DNA of 64,000 nucleotides from Pukyongiella litopenaei (GTDB lineage: Bacteria > Pseudomonadota > Alphaproteobacteria > Rhodobacterales > Rhodobacteraceae), in contig NZ_CP027665.1 of assembly GCF_003008555.2 (NCBI RefSeq), positions 3,534,001 through 3,598,000 on the forward strand, read 5' to 3'. Each line of letters begins with the position of its first letter. The stretch's first letter is position 1. A model generated the notes under the pieces. That model did not search any database. It saw only the letters and a program-made list of their open reading frames with translations, and was not told the origin of the DNA. Of this stretch, positions 38,201 to 45,636 are shown one piece after another. The translations under genes were made by a program, and so were the position numbers.

Positions 38201-40481
38201 TTATCTGGAAATACGTGCCACCGGCGGTGCCTCTTTGATCAACAATGGTGACGGCACCTATTCGATCCGTGCCGAAGACCTGGACAAGGTTGAGTTTAAA
38301 CTAAAAGATGAGCACGCGCGCACGCCAGACCCGCTCGATGCCGATATTCCTGCTCAAATTCCGATCACCATTACCTTGAATACGCTCGAAATTGCAAACT
38401 CGGACGAAGCCTCTGGTCAACAGGACATCCTGATCCAGGTTCGCCCGGATGCGGACGAGCCGACGGTGACGGCTTCGGTTTCTCCAACAGATGGGGTCGA
38501 GGATCAGCCAACGCCATATACGCTGACAATTTCAGCGGATACTCCGGACTTTCACGAAGTGATTTCACTTCAGCTTACGGGGGTGCCGCTTGGTGGGCAG
38601 ATCCTGCTGGATGGCGTGCCTCTGACAGTGACAGGTGGCGTTGTTGAGATTCCAGCTGTTGCTGACGCAGGTGGTAGCGGAACCAATCCGTTTGTGCCGG
38701 ATGGCACAGTGACTTTTGTCCCTCCACTGGATTTTGCAGGGGATGTTTCATTTTCGGTTGTCGCCACGACTACGGATAGCTCCCCCCTGTTTACCGATAC
38801 GGAAGATTCCGATGCCGTATTGGTGGATTTTGACATCGCGGTGTCACCGGATCTTGATTTTGCAATCAACGATGCTTCGGTGGTTTTGACTGAAGCAGAT
38901 TCCTTGTTGGTGTATCATCCATCTGATGATGTGACCGTGGACGTTACAGATGTCGACGGCTCCGAAATTGCCACCGTGACCTACACGCTGACCGGTGTCC
39001 CAGCTGGCACCTTTGGGTTCTATGGGGGCAGTTTTGTCTTTGCCAGTGGCGGCACACTCAGCTTTAGCGGCACCGAGGCCGAGTTTGCTGCCTTACAAAT
39101 TACATTCCCAGCTCATGCGGCCACCAATGGGACCTCGATTGCTGGTTTTGTAACGGCAGTTACAAACGAAGGCGGCAGCGATGGGGGCAGTTTCACGATT
39201 GATATCGATGGTGAACTTGACCTGGCGGTTAGCGTAACACCGGTAGGTGGGACGCAAGACGGCAACCCGGTGGTTATTGATATGGGGATCAATGCGGATC
39301 TGACCCATTCGGCAGCCGAAGACTATGAATGGCTAGAACAGGTTGTGGTCAGTTTTGATGCCGCACTACCCGAAGGGAGCAGCGCCAGTTCCGGGGTGTT
39401 GTCGACGGATCGTCAAACCCTGACGCTAACCCGTGGGGCAATGGACCCTGCAGGTTTTGCGGCGACTGTTGCGGCCCTGACCTTGACCGTCCCCGGCAGC
39501 TTTGCAGGGGATATCACCGGAACTGTGACAGCTGAGACAAATCACGGCGCAGAAACGCCGGTCGCTTTCTCGGTAACGGTTGTCGAAGATGGTTCGCCAG
39601 ATGTGACCGGGCCGGTCACATTCTCAACCGCAGATCCGGTGTCTACGGTCACGTTTACAGAACTCTTGGCCAACTCCAGTGACACCGACCTGCCTTTGGG
39701 AATTCAAAACATTTCAACAGCGGATCCAGACGTATCGCTCATCGTGACTGCAAACTCGGTGCAGATTACCGTGCCGGATGGCTATGTCGGCACACCTGTT
39801 CTGTCCTATGAAGTGGTCGACAGTGGAGGCTTGTCTACGGCCACCACGGCAAATCTGGATATTGATACGCTGCAAATGGAAGCAACAGGGTCCACAGTGA
39901 TCGGGCCGTCTGGCGGCACCCATGATTTGATGGATGACGTGACTGGCGCCCCTGGCGGATCGGACATCGCCAAGGGAACTGCAGGCAACGATGCGGTGGT
40001 GTATGACGCTTCAGGCAGCGACTACAGCGAGATAGAGGGCTTTTCGCTGCTGGGAGGGAATGATTTTGTTGACCTGTCAACCTCAAGTGCAGGATATTCT
40101 GTCGACCTTGGCAGCGGCGCGGACTGGGCTGTTGGTGGACAAGGGCAGGACACCCTACAAGGCGGATTGGGCGCCGATGTGCTGGATGGCGGTTTGGGGA
40201 ATGACATCCTGACCGGAGGCTGGGGAAATGACATCTTTGTTCTGGGAACCGGAGGCATTGATCAGATCACCGACTATCAGGAAACCGGTGGGCTTGGCGT
40301 CGATCAAATCGACCTGACAGCTCTGGGTATCATAACCCAAGCCGATATCAGTTTTGACGGCTTCGGAAACCTGTCGGTTAGTGGTACGCAATATGCGAGC
40401 GTGTCCGACGGCGGTGGCATTCCATCCCAGGTCGAGGTGATTTTTGAAGCGGCGTCAGGAGAGGCCACGGCGATCATCTGA
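29202..40481 (+). CDS. giant type I-secreted RTX/cadherin-like adhesin
   Basis: One uninterrupted frame of about 3,760 codons. The N-terminal ~105 residues (no signal peptide) contain GADLLLVQQNGEVLVLVGGG, a beta-rich head domain seen at the start of very large repeat adhesins. A Ser/Asp/Gly-rich linker follows. The bulk is tandem Ig/cadherin-like domains of roughly 100-150 residues, each marked by D.DGSE (fourteen DGSE by eye) and GLP.G. Two modules are almost identical in DNA. Near the C-terminus (about residues 3644-3679) are RTX nonapeptides (GGQGQDTLQGGLGADVLDGG...GNDIL) that bind calcium, then a hydrophobic secretion-signal tail ending ATAII. T1SS genes lie tail-to-tail just downstream. 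The role is cell-surface adhesion or biofilm. The GTG at 29202 is a tentative start; an in-frame TTG at 29160 is the alternative. Confidence 0.9.
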   Translation: MNNHFSSAVIRVSLGTTQEQLKELIKLSKDGLEVEGLLLINPFTVGASLPPGSDISRVLLLGADLLLVQQNGEVLVLVGGGEGSYELLLDGLTISSSVLQNAAVEDSSWTNAGDGRGQDTFDRSRDGDISEQGSGSSLPVSAGDPLEGLEIHPLLPPTDYPDRQRPDRHRGGEAYESTAVPVIVIDPDAVYAETDAPLSFALSDRIGVELAGDSIGEYISEVTVSLLGLPSGTTASAGNLIDAGNGTFTLEFTGSLANYNALTLTFPEDFSSDSRIDFPAGDLTGEIKAKTNFGDEAVSPISLRITPEGDVSIDDSLPDRVADETDAVVALVPASLLLPEAADLDGSEALCSLTLVIEGLPGDGSFTLADIAGLPAGAVADLATAADGSSTLTLTMSATDVGDLASAYAGIMLNLPADFSTTNRSDLDDDGNGPDAGDATALPITLTLTVRTDEDQANGDDTAIDGEATATRTIDIEHEADISLSAPAQVTGVEDSDSGSGVTVDLGITASVDDADGSETEAIGDPRFAAEVSISFTGLPGGATVNTGLLNGASWTGSVAQANMLTLGLPENYAGEVSLSITLTTPEGSQTVDQVVEISGSEDLSLDIVELVTAETDAAVPVVPSDSWQVVLSDPDGSEEVDTVQLSLTDLPPGMTFNGPPSSTITYDAAAGTMEFTGTLAEYQSLVLVFPQGYSTESPSADGLVINGTLSATSTESGVATSNVTLRIIPEGDVSIDDSLPDRVADETDAVVALVPASLLLPEATDLDGSEALGSLTLVIEGLPGDGSFTLADIAGLPAGAVADLATAADGASTLTLTMSATDVGDLASAYAGIMLNLPADFSTTNRSDLDDDGNGPDAGDATALPITLTLTVRTDEDQANGDDTAIDGEATATRTIDIEHEHDITLVVGDPSDPGPYPIPVVVGQEDDGIPASSGGVTVTIPVAITIDDADGSETADTSDPRFAAQVHMLFVNLPAGATVNAGTLTGTVWTGSVAEATTPLELSLPGDYAGIIPVLIAVRTPEGAVADLLAVAITPTPDVVVDGEVIAQETDAVVSVLVSDFVDVAITDPNEIFMGLDFTLPGLPAGTTATNVNTGDPVGSFTTQPGGTVTFIYNSPADGALPNEVQINFPTDYSSTNPATDLIADMTVITEEIGAPGIPLTTDADVLLTVRHEGDIRIDGSGALSLSETDDVVDFKPVDGLNPVATDADGSESVTHVLVNFSNLPSGAMFAADGINFAAVPASGAILVTATEYDSLVVRLPRDYSTENPAETVTANVVAVTDEGGFAQDTLTISVTSEGDLTVTGSGVITLTENDRPGDPDDDTTTFAPLDFSLSDAIQAAATDADGSESIVQVDVAITGLPDGTQISTDGGGTFSTVPAGPLFSVSLSEAEYNNVVIRLPYDFSTESPGSAITGTATFVTDEAILAGETDTGPDDGIETAGFTVTVSAEADVNVFAPDYVGNEDQPPHQLNLDAALSDMDFSEVVTGITVTFTDLPTNTASNGPIIIETDRASYTVENTSTFSMTLADMTELRSIKFSQLPEHFSGIINGDLTIVSNESGPAGVSQSFEVDILPDAETELEVSIDTSESGVGSTATGDYVVKEDHSFLVNIRGSTPDQDGSESLQTLEIHNVPVGWLTDDGSGNIDMSQFEGDTSAIASATVAGTLVTITFNPGTVDFDAGLRFTLLQHDDRDLETILHSEDLQFVLNGVDTAAGLSDNNDSVSQYIDVDVDAVVDGLRLHGEETITQENQNGPVTIGLGVDRFALKDNDGSETINSVQLAVTIATASDGFDARSDMGLATASAGHSGYIQIGIDPASTAETVIYTLEPAAGVSFAHFSAAVRDLELEFPAKFSGGIDVVLSVEHQETTTPANNPEDPASGYAGDHEYDGSDNVKTSTLELHHEIEPVVDIDIAMRVFAVNGDFVSDGFPAEVSGTADTGQSVTVSDIIEFLESTADGSGEGQVTFFVGLSGATTDSDGSEEIGTMVISNIPSAWIDHALDGVTLLRAGLFDATGTAPISNAQWDQIDSAVYDPATGDLTVTFLPDVTGFDFALGLQPSLYEDYDFDRSDSDAFTAEGAFFGDELNIEVSARDTNTLQTDVDQSDITFDVDVGPVNNTVVIISIPPGNEQVIDDAGGVWQIPFTPVIQDSDGSEEIISVVIRGLPSGITVFVPDPANPGGEKIPAVITDVSGAGAADWSLDAGQWDGVELRGIPRHFAGDYPITLEAVTQEADGGTATTTLNVTLRVEPVVDGGNPSEHVETMEDTAVHVVLDGNIIDNSGNSPGSPEIILDFFTIHDIQADDFGRLPRFFDGVPVPDPANPGSYTNELTAAPGLPLLISPSQAANLYVLPPQDSNQDFVPEGTGPGYLFQVTLTYQETLDPTQTLSSTGRVTMELTGVADTPQIAVQEADPDQTSGDPVIAPGDVHVEFRPGSEDTDGAGPAGNSGTENYHRLYGYAGEDTKPFLLDQRLTNYVLQNGVAQTVLDQENGVPGADVFQAADPITGEMSEIFVGGGTPFDGSETLYYLISGIPSGVGFEGGTPVDSSGETYLVMEGQLDTLAFIPENVDEVTYYDLTLTAIVMENDADPAALAAARAAATDPGTGELDLDQFLNAIRSNPGFATAEDDFTVVVLPETGGGIDPCPPEELLPPSLSLVGSGDEDTQIELHLALDPGGNPQFDDISDLINLPLGITGDLGILIDLPPGASLTSDVPGAVVYDPISGGYAIDLAKLIGNPAPGSLQSEGALLYTPPEHESSPVNPFDPNETFGPDDPYDNLSGLDYRLVLNNITCGTTSTANGNFSFVINPVVDGPDMVFGGSRSFDEDTEYLPNISVTGPDGGERLVGNVSITLGEGGRLFVSGVELPPDALDPVTGDASFTVTPAQLADLSIMAAEHYSGPMSITVTATAEDIDGSTLSRTETRTVDVIPVADEPVFIPDTSNVDPETGNPFIDVSDPNLPVITIIEDQWFTLWDALQAMPPDQDGSEAVSATIGTIPDYLEIRATGGASLINNGDGTYSIRAEDLDKVEFKLKDEHARTPDPLDADIPAQIPITITLNTLEIANSDEASGQQDILIQVRPDADEPTVTASVSPTDGVEDQPTPYTLTISADTPDFHEVISLQLTGVPLGGQILLDGVPLTVTGGVVEIPAVADAGGSGTNPFVPDGTVTFVPPLDFAGDVSFSVVATTTDSSPLFTDTEDSDAVLVDFDIAVSPDLDFAINDASVVLTEADSLLVYHPSDDVTVDVTDVDGSEIATVTYTLTGVPAGTFGFYGGSFVFASGGTLSFSGTEAEFAALQITFPAHAATNGTSIAGFVTAVTNEGGSDGGSFTIDIDGELDLAVSVTPVGGTQDGNPVVIDMGINADLTHSAAEDYEWLEQVVVSFDAALPEGSSASSGVLSTDRQTLTLTRGAMDPAGFAATVAALTLTVPGSFAGDITGTVTAETNHGAETPVAFSVTVVEDGSPDVTGPVTFSTADPVSTVTFTELLANSSDTDLPLGIQNISTADPDVSLIVTANSVQITVPDGYVGTPVLSYEVVDSGGLSTATTANLDIDTLQMEATGSTVIGPSGGTHDLMDDVTGAPGGSDIAKGTAGNDAVVYDASGSDYSEIEGFSLLGGNDFVDLSTSSAGYSVDLGSGADWAVGGQGQDTLQGGLGADVLDGGLGNDILTGGWGNDIFVLGTGGIDQITDYQETGGLGVDQIDLTALGIITQADISFDGFGNLSVSGTQYASVSDGGGIPSQVEVIFEAASGEATAII
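30121..30637 (+). repeat. 517-bp direct repeat, unit 1, inside adhesin gene
   Basis: Matches 31390-31906 with five single-base differences that I could find, offset 1,269 bp (423 codons, in frame). It encodes the module VSIDDSLPDRVADETDAVVA... to TRTIDIEHE. Confidence 0.95.
31390..31906 (+). repeat. 517-bp direct repeat, unit 2, inside adhesin gene
   Basis: Second copy of the module at 30121-30637. The near-identity contrasts with the strong divergence of all other modules, so the duplication or gene conversion is recent. Slippage between the copies would delete or add exactly 423 residues. Confidence 0.95.
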
Positions 40482-41801
40482 TCAGCGTTCGCGAAGAGCC
40501 TCGGCACGCGCTTTACGCAGTGGCTTAAGAATGTAGTCAAGAACGGTGCGCTCGCCCGTCAGGATATCGACGGTGGCCACCATGCCGGGGCGTATTTCGT
40601 GACGTTCGTCACCTCGGCGCAGCTCTGTGCTTGCGGTTTCCACAACAATCGGGAAATAGATTTCCCCTGTTGCTTCATCGGTCTTGGCATCGGCACCGAT
40701 ACGGGTGACTTCTCCCTCCAGCGCACCGTAGATTGTAAAATCAAACGACGTCAGTTTGACCTTGGCTGACAGGCCTGGGCGAATGAACGCAATGTCTTCG
40801 GGTCGGACACGAGCCTCTACCTGCAAGCTGTCTTCAAGCGGGACAATGCGCAGAACCTCTTCGCCGGGTTTGACCACCTCATCAATTGTATTGACGTTCA
40901 ATTGTGTCACCAGCCCGTTTACCGGCGCACGCAGACTGGCACGGTTCACAGCACTTGTGGCCCGTTTCATCGTCTCCTCAATCACTTCCAGCTTACTCTG
41001 GGTCTCGGCTCGTTCGGCGCTGATTTCGGCCTGCCGTTTGAGTTCCAGCTCGCGCAAGCGCGCCTCAGACTCGCGCAGCGCCGCACGTGCCTGCCCCTGC
41101 AGGCTTTCCTGATTGTCACGTTCTTGCCGCTTGGCCGAACGTTCGCGCTCTAGCGGCAGTATTTGGGTGCGCGGGATCACCCCTGATGCAGTCTTGAGGT
41201 CGATTTCCTCGCTTAACAGGGCAAGGCTCTCGTCGATCCGCAGCATTGCGGCCCCTAGCTTCGAGACTTCTTGCCGCGCCTGGTCTATCTGGGCCTCTAA
41301 CACGGCCCGCTGCCCGATATACGATGCCAGGCGGTTATCGAACAATGCTTTTTCCCGCAGCGCAATTGGTGCGTCTTCTGCAACCGCTGAGCTAGAAAAG
41401 TCGAGTGTTTCAATCCCTGCTGCTTCGGTTTCAAGCCGCAATGTGCGGACCAACAAGGCTTCGTGCTGTGCAACCAGCTCGCCCAAATTGGTCGAGGCCG
41501 AGGTGTCGTCGATCCGGACCAAAACATCCCCACGCACCACCTCGTCACCCTCGGCCACATGGATTTCTCGCACCACACCACCTTCCAAGCTTTCGACGGT
41601 GCGTGCGCGTCCCGAAGGGACAACGCGGCCCTGTGCGCGTGCAACCTCTTCCAATGTTGCCCAGGCAGCCCATGCAAGGCCAAGACCAGCCAAAGTAATC
41701 ACCAGAACCAGCGCAAAGGTCAGTGCGCGATGCGCGCTGCCAAGACGGGCTGCCTCTGCGCCTTGGGCAAAATCCCGCAGCTCCCAATCCTGTCGGCTCA
41801 A
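40482..41801 (-). CDS. HlyD-family type I secretion periplasmic adaptor
   Basis: A 439-residue membrane-fusion protein. One N-terminal transmembrane helix (residues about 25-48) is followed by a lipoyl half-motif (VESLEGGVVREIHVAEGDEV), long coiled coil (about 110-290), a second lipoyl half (RASLRAPVNGLVTQLNVNTIDEVVKPGEEVL) and the C-terminal HlyD/AprE signature (GEIYFPIVVETAS...IRPGMVATVDILTGERTVLDYILKPL). It bridges the ABC exporter and the TolC channel. It overlaps the ABC gene by 4 bp, and its stop abuts the stop of the adhesin gene. Confidence 0.95.
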   Translation of the reverse strand: MSRQDWELRDFAQGAEAARLGSAHRALTFALVLVITLAGLGLAWAAWATLEEVARAQGRVVPSGRARTVESLEGGVVREIHVAEGDEVVRGDVLVRIDDTSASTNLGELVAQHEALLVRTLRLETEAAGIETLDFSSSAVAEDAPIALREKALFDNRLASYIGQRAVLEAQIDQARQEVSKLGAAMLRIDESLALLSEEIDLKTASGVIPRTQILPLERERSAKRQERDNQESLQGQARAALRESEARLRELELKRQAEISAERAETQSKLEVIEETMKRATSAVNRASLRAPVNGLVTQLNVNTIDEVVKPGEEVLRIVPLEDSLQVEARVRPEDIAFIRPGLSAKVKLTSFDFTIYGALEGEVTRIGADAKTDEATGEIYFPIVVETASTELRRGDERHEIRPGMVATVDILTGERTVLDYILKPLRKARAEALRER

Positions 41802-43969
41802 GTGGCTTTCTCCTCTGTGGGAGTTTTCAATGCAGTAAGAACTTGATCTCTGGGGCCGTCATGCAGGATTTTCCCCTGATCCAGCACTAGCAATCTTGTA
41901 GTCAGGCTGAGCAGGCTTCTCCGGTGTGTCGAAATAATCAAAGTCATCGGCCGATGGGCAAGCAGATAGGACAAGCGCTTTACAAACCTGGCTTCGTTGG
42001 CCTGATCCATAGATGAGGTGGGCTCATCCAGTATCAGTACTTTGGGGTTTTGCAGCAGGGCACGCGCCAGGGCGACCATCTGGCGCTGACCGCCTGACAG
42101 ATTGCGCCCTCGTTCTGTGATCTGCATGCCATAGCCCTGGGGATGGGCCATCGCGATTTGGTCTACCCCGGCCAATTTGGCGGCTCGCAAGATTTCGACA
42201 TCGCGGGCATCGGACAATCCAAACGCAATGTTTTCGGCCAGTGAGCCGGAAAACAGCACCGCCTCTTGTGGCACCAGCTGCACGGCGCTGCGCAATTGGG
42301 CCGTGCTGAGCTGTTTCATGTTGATGCCATCCAGACGCACCATGCCCGAGGTCGGTTCATACAATCCGGCCAGCAGCCGCACCAAGCTCGTTTTGCCCGC
42401 ACCAACCGGGCCAACAATGCCAATGCATTCTTTTGGCTGCACCGTAAGGTCAGACACCTCCATCGCGTCAACCTCGGCGCCGGGGTATCTAAGCCCGGCT
42501 TGGTCTAAGTTGATCTCGCCGTCATGGATCTGGGCGTTTAGCCTGTGTTTCGTCCGGCTGGAATCAGACCCAAGAGCCATCAGCTGGTCAAGGTTGCGCA
42601 GGGTCGACAGGGCATAGCTGCCTCGTAGGAACAGACCGGACAAAGCGGCCATCGGGGCCATGGCCCGCCCGGACAGGATAACCGAGGCAATCACGGCCCC
42701 CATGGTAAGCTGCCCGTTCAGGGCCATGTAGACCCCGATAATGACAATCCCGATCGACGACATCTGCTGCAGCAGCGATGTCACCGTGGTTGCAAAAGTC
42801 GCAAGCCAACGGCTGCGTTCCTGGGCCGTCGCACTGGCCGCGACCTGGGTTTCCCAGCGGTGCTGCATCCGCCCCTGACCAGCAACGGCCTTGAGCGTTT
42901 CAAGATCTGTTACTGCTTCGACGACAACCGCGTTCTTGTTACCGCTGGTCTGGCGTGCATCGTTACTGGCGCGGCGCAGCGGGATCAAAACTCCAATCCC
43001 CACACAGAGCGTCACCAAAAGGGCTACTGCTGGGGGCAGGGCGAGAGGACCGCCGATATAGGCAATCACCGCTACGAACAGCACGCTGAAAACCAGATCG
43101 GTCATCGAGGCCACAGTCTGTGAGCCAAAGAAATCGCGGACCTGCTCGTAATCTTTGAGCGAATTCATGAGCGCGCCGGATGAACGATCCAGATTTTCCA
43201 GCTTTAGCCCAGCGATCTGCTGAAACAAAAGCGATGAAACCACCAGATCAACACGTCGGCCCACCTTATCCACGATGCCAGCCCGTAGCCCCTTTAGTCC
43301 CGCATCCAGTAGCAGTGCTATTGCAACGCCGGCGACCAGCGACCATAGCGTTGTGATGGCGGCATTCGGAAACACGCGATCATACACGTTCATTGTGAAC
43401 ATCGGCACGACCAGCGCCAGCGCGTTCACAACAGCCGAGGCAAGAATGACCTGCATATAGTCTGGCCAGTTTCGAAAGACAGTACCCCAGAACCAGCGTC
43501 TGGGTACATTGGCGCTGGCATCGCCAACATGTGCCGTCTGGGAAGGTCCCTGCAGAACCAGCGCATGGCCCGAGTAATCTGCCTCTATTTGATCTGCAGG
43601 CAGCGTCACAGGAAGAGGACCCTGAGATGGTCGCAAGACCTCGACGTCACCGGTAGAAGAGTGGGAAATCAGCACACAGGCGTCGCGGCCTGACAAGAAC
43701 AGAACCGCAGGCAGGACTGAAACAGGCAAATCCTTCAGGCGGCCCTGACGGGTCAGCATGGCCCTGAACTCTTGCCCTGCTGCCGCGCGTATGGCCAATT
43801 CGGGGGTCATCTTCCCGCCGGTTGGCAGCGGTAACCCAGAACGCAGGGTGCTCTCGTCAATATCCCGCCCCATGCGCCGCATGGCTTCTGCCAGCGAGGC
43901 AGCTAGAGGATCAAGAGGGCGGTCTTCGATTTGCCAATCCGCGACCTTAGAGGACTCTGCCTGTACCAC
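41798..43969 (-). CDS. type I secretion ABC exporter with C39-like domain
   Basis: A 723-residue (as drawn) permease-ATPase fusion. Residues 1-150 are a degenerate C39-peptidase-like domain (LKDLPVSVLPAVLFLSGRDACVLI). It lacks a catalytic Cys at the usual place, so it serves as substrate docking as in LapB/HlyB. Five to six transmembrane helices follow. The ATPase has Walker A GPVGAGKTS, signature LSGGQRQMV, Walker B VLILDEPTSS and switch STHR. It powers export of the adhesin. The GTG at 43969 is the first in-frame standard start. The frame is open up to a TAG about 90 bp upstream beside AGGAG, so a non-ATG start (for example CTG at 44029 giving TDDTAPEF...) is possible. Confidence 0.93.
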   Translation of the reverse strand: MVQAESSKVADWQIEDRPLDPLAASLAEAMRRMGRDIDESTLRSGLPLPTGGKMTPELAIRAAAGQEFRAMLTRQGRLKDLPVSVLPAVLFLSGRDACVLISHSSTGDVEVLRPSQGPLPVTLPADQIEADYSGHALVLQGPSQTAHVGDASANVPRRWFWGTVFRNWPDYMQVILASAVVNALALVVPMFTMNVYDRVFPNAAITTLWSLVAGVAIALLLDAGLKGLRAGIVDKVGRRVDLVVSSLLFQQIAGLKLENLDRSSGALMNSLKDYEQVRDFFGSQTVASMTDLVFSVLFVAVIAYIGGPLALPPAVALLVTLCVGIGVLIPLRRASNDARQTSGNKNAVVVEAVTDLETLKAVAGQGRMQHRWETQVAASATAQERSRWLATFATTVTSLLQQMSSIGIVIIGVYMALNGQLTMGAVIASVILSGRAMAPMAALSGLFLRGSYALSTLRNLDQLMALGSDSSRTKHRLNAQIHDGEINLDQAGLRYPGAEVDAMEVSDLTVQPKECIGIVGPVGAGKTSLVRLLAGLYEPTSGMVRLDGINMKQLSTAQLRSAVQLVPQEAVLFSGSLAENIAFGLSDARDVEILRAAKLAGVDQIAMAHPQGYGMQITERGRNLSGGQRQMVALARALLQNPKVLILDEPTSSMDQANEARFVKRLSYLLAHRPMTLIISTHRRSLLSLTTRLLVLDQGKILHDGPRDQVLTALKTPTEEKAT

Positions 43970-44063
43970 CCGACGGCTTGGCGAAACCGCAAGTTTGCTT
44001 CGAAATTCTGGCGCTGTGTCGTCAGTCAGGGAAATTGCAGCGGTCTCCTATACCGGCTTTGGC

Positions 44064-45470
44064 CTATTTTTTTTTTGATACATTTCGTCGCCAATTGCTA
44101 AAGGACTTGGCGTCAAAATGCTGATTGGGTTCGGCAGAGCTAACCGGTGGCGCTCCGGCTTGGTCACGGGCATAGGGTTTTGCATCTTCCGGGGGCTCAA
44201 TGCCGAGCGAAGACAACAACGTACCTGACGCTGCCAGCACGCGATATTCTACGTAAACGCTTAGAGAACGGGCATTGATCAGTTCGGCCTGTGCCCGCAC
44301 CAGTGCGTTCTGGGTGTTGAGAACATCCAAAAGCGAACGGGCGCCAACAATGAACTCTTTTTCGTAAGTGTCACGTAGCTCTTGCAGTTCTGAGACCTGG
44401 TTTTCCAATAGGCCTACGCGGCGGTGGATCTGTACCATAGAGTTCCAGCTGTGACGCATTTCACGTTCAACCAACCGGGTTTGTGACAACAGCCGTGCCC
44501 GGCTTTCGTGGACGCGCCGTGCTTGTTCCTCGCGCTGGGCCCGTTGGGCACCGCCCTGTAGCTCGTATGTAAGCCGTATGCCGAGAGACACATCATTGAC
44601 GCGACCATCTATGCCGTTGAGATCATCACCGTACCGTCCCTCCAATACCAGATCCAGGCTGGGAAACAGGTTGTGTTTGGCACGCCGCGCCATCGCGTCG
44701 GCAGCGCCAACATCAGCTTGTGAGAACTTGATGGTTGGATTGTGCCGCCGCGCCGTTGCCAGCGCCAGATCCAGTGAACCAGGTACCGAGGCTGCTATGG
44801 ATCGAACAGGCGACAGGGACTGGGGGGCAATACCTACGACCTCCAGGAACATCGCCTCGGTATCCGCTTGATCCAGTTCGAACTGGAGCAAAATATCCTG
44901 CGCTACCAGCAGACGCTCTTCTGCCTGCAGCAAATCGCTGGGGCCGACGACCCCATTGTCAAACGCCTTTTGCAGACGAGACACTGCGGTGCGGTGATAG
45001 GCGATGTTTGAACGCGCCAAAGACACCTGCGCACGCATTCGTCTTACGTCGGCAAAAACGCGCACAGCCTCGAGTGCGAGAAACTCGGATCTTTCAAGAA
45101 CACGCAACGCGGCTGCATCGACCCGATATGCCTGCCGTTCGATTTCTGATCGTGTCCAATACCCGTCAAACAAACGTTGCGAAATCGAGGCCGAAAGCTC
45201 GTATCCCTGAATATAACCACCGGTGCCATTGGTCGTTTCTCCGATGTCACGGCTGGTCCCGGTCCAACCATCCAACGAGAACTTGGGGGCGCGAAAGGCG
45301 CGGGCGCGTTCCAATTCGAACTCAACCGCCTGTTTGTTGAACTCAGCAGCCTGAATGTCCGGATTGCTTTCAAGCACATAGGTAATAGCATCAGACACGC
45401 TGAGTGCCATAGCTGCAGTCGAAATTGAAAGGCCGGCGACAACGCCGTGAAAAAACAATGAAATTCGCAC
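44064..45470 (-). CDS. TolC-family outer-membrane channel of type I secretion
   Basis: A 468-residue protein beginning at a GTG (complement of 45468-45470) preceded by GAGGTG. This start gives a proper signal peptide (MRISLFFHGVVAGLSISTAAMALS), whereas the longer frame has none. Two internally homologous halves of coiled-coil helices show the TolC pattern (ALSVSDAITYVLESNPDIQAA..., SLDLALATARRHNPTIKFSQADV, YEKEFIVGARSLLDVLNTQNAL). It forms the outer-membrane duct for the adhesin. A run of nine to ten T follows the ABC gene junction at 44063-44073. Confidence 0.92.
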   Translation of the reverse strand: MRISLFFHGVVAGLSISTAAMALSVSDAITYVLESNPDIQAAEFNKQAVEFELERARAFRAPKFSLDGWTGTSRDIGETTNGTGGYIQGYELSASISQRLFDGYWTRSEIERQAYRVDAAALRVLERSEFLALEAVRVFADVRRMRAQVSLARSNIAYHRTAVSRLQKAFDNGVVGPSDLLQAEERLLVAQDILLQFELDQADTEAMFLEVVGIAPQSLSPVRSIAASVPGSLDLALATARRHNPTIKFSQADVGAADAMARRAKHNLFPSLDLVLEGRYGDDLNGIDGRVNDVSLGIRLTYELQGGAQRAQREEQARRVHESRARLLSQTRLVEREMRHSWNSMVQIHRRVGLLENQVSELQELRDTYEKEFIVGARSLLDVLNTQNALVRAQAELINARSLSVYVEYRVLAASGTLLSSLGIEPPEDAKPYARDQAGAPPVSSAEPNQHFDAKSFSNWRRNVSKKK

Positions 45471-45636
45471 GATACACCTCAAAATAGTATTGGTATCTTC
45501 TGCCCAAACTATCGGATTTTGAAACAAAGAGCTAGCACTGAAACAAAGAGGGGAGACTATCCTTGAGTGCGTAGTTGCCATTTGACGGCAAAACGACGAA
45601 GATGAGTGGGCTTTTCTGAGCGTTATCTTACTTGAG

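Noticed and set aside
29700-39600. Regularly spaced short repeats resembling a CRISPR array
   Set aside because: The recurrence is of coding modules (DGSE, GLPxG) within one open frame, not of short identical repeats with spacers.
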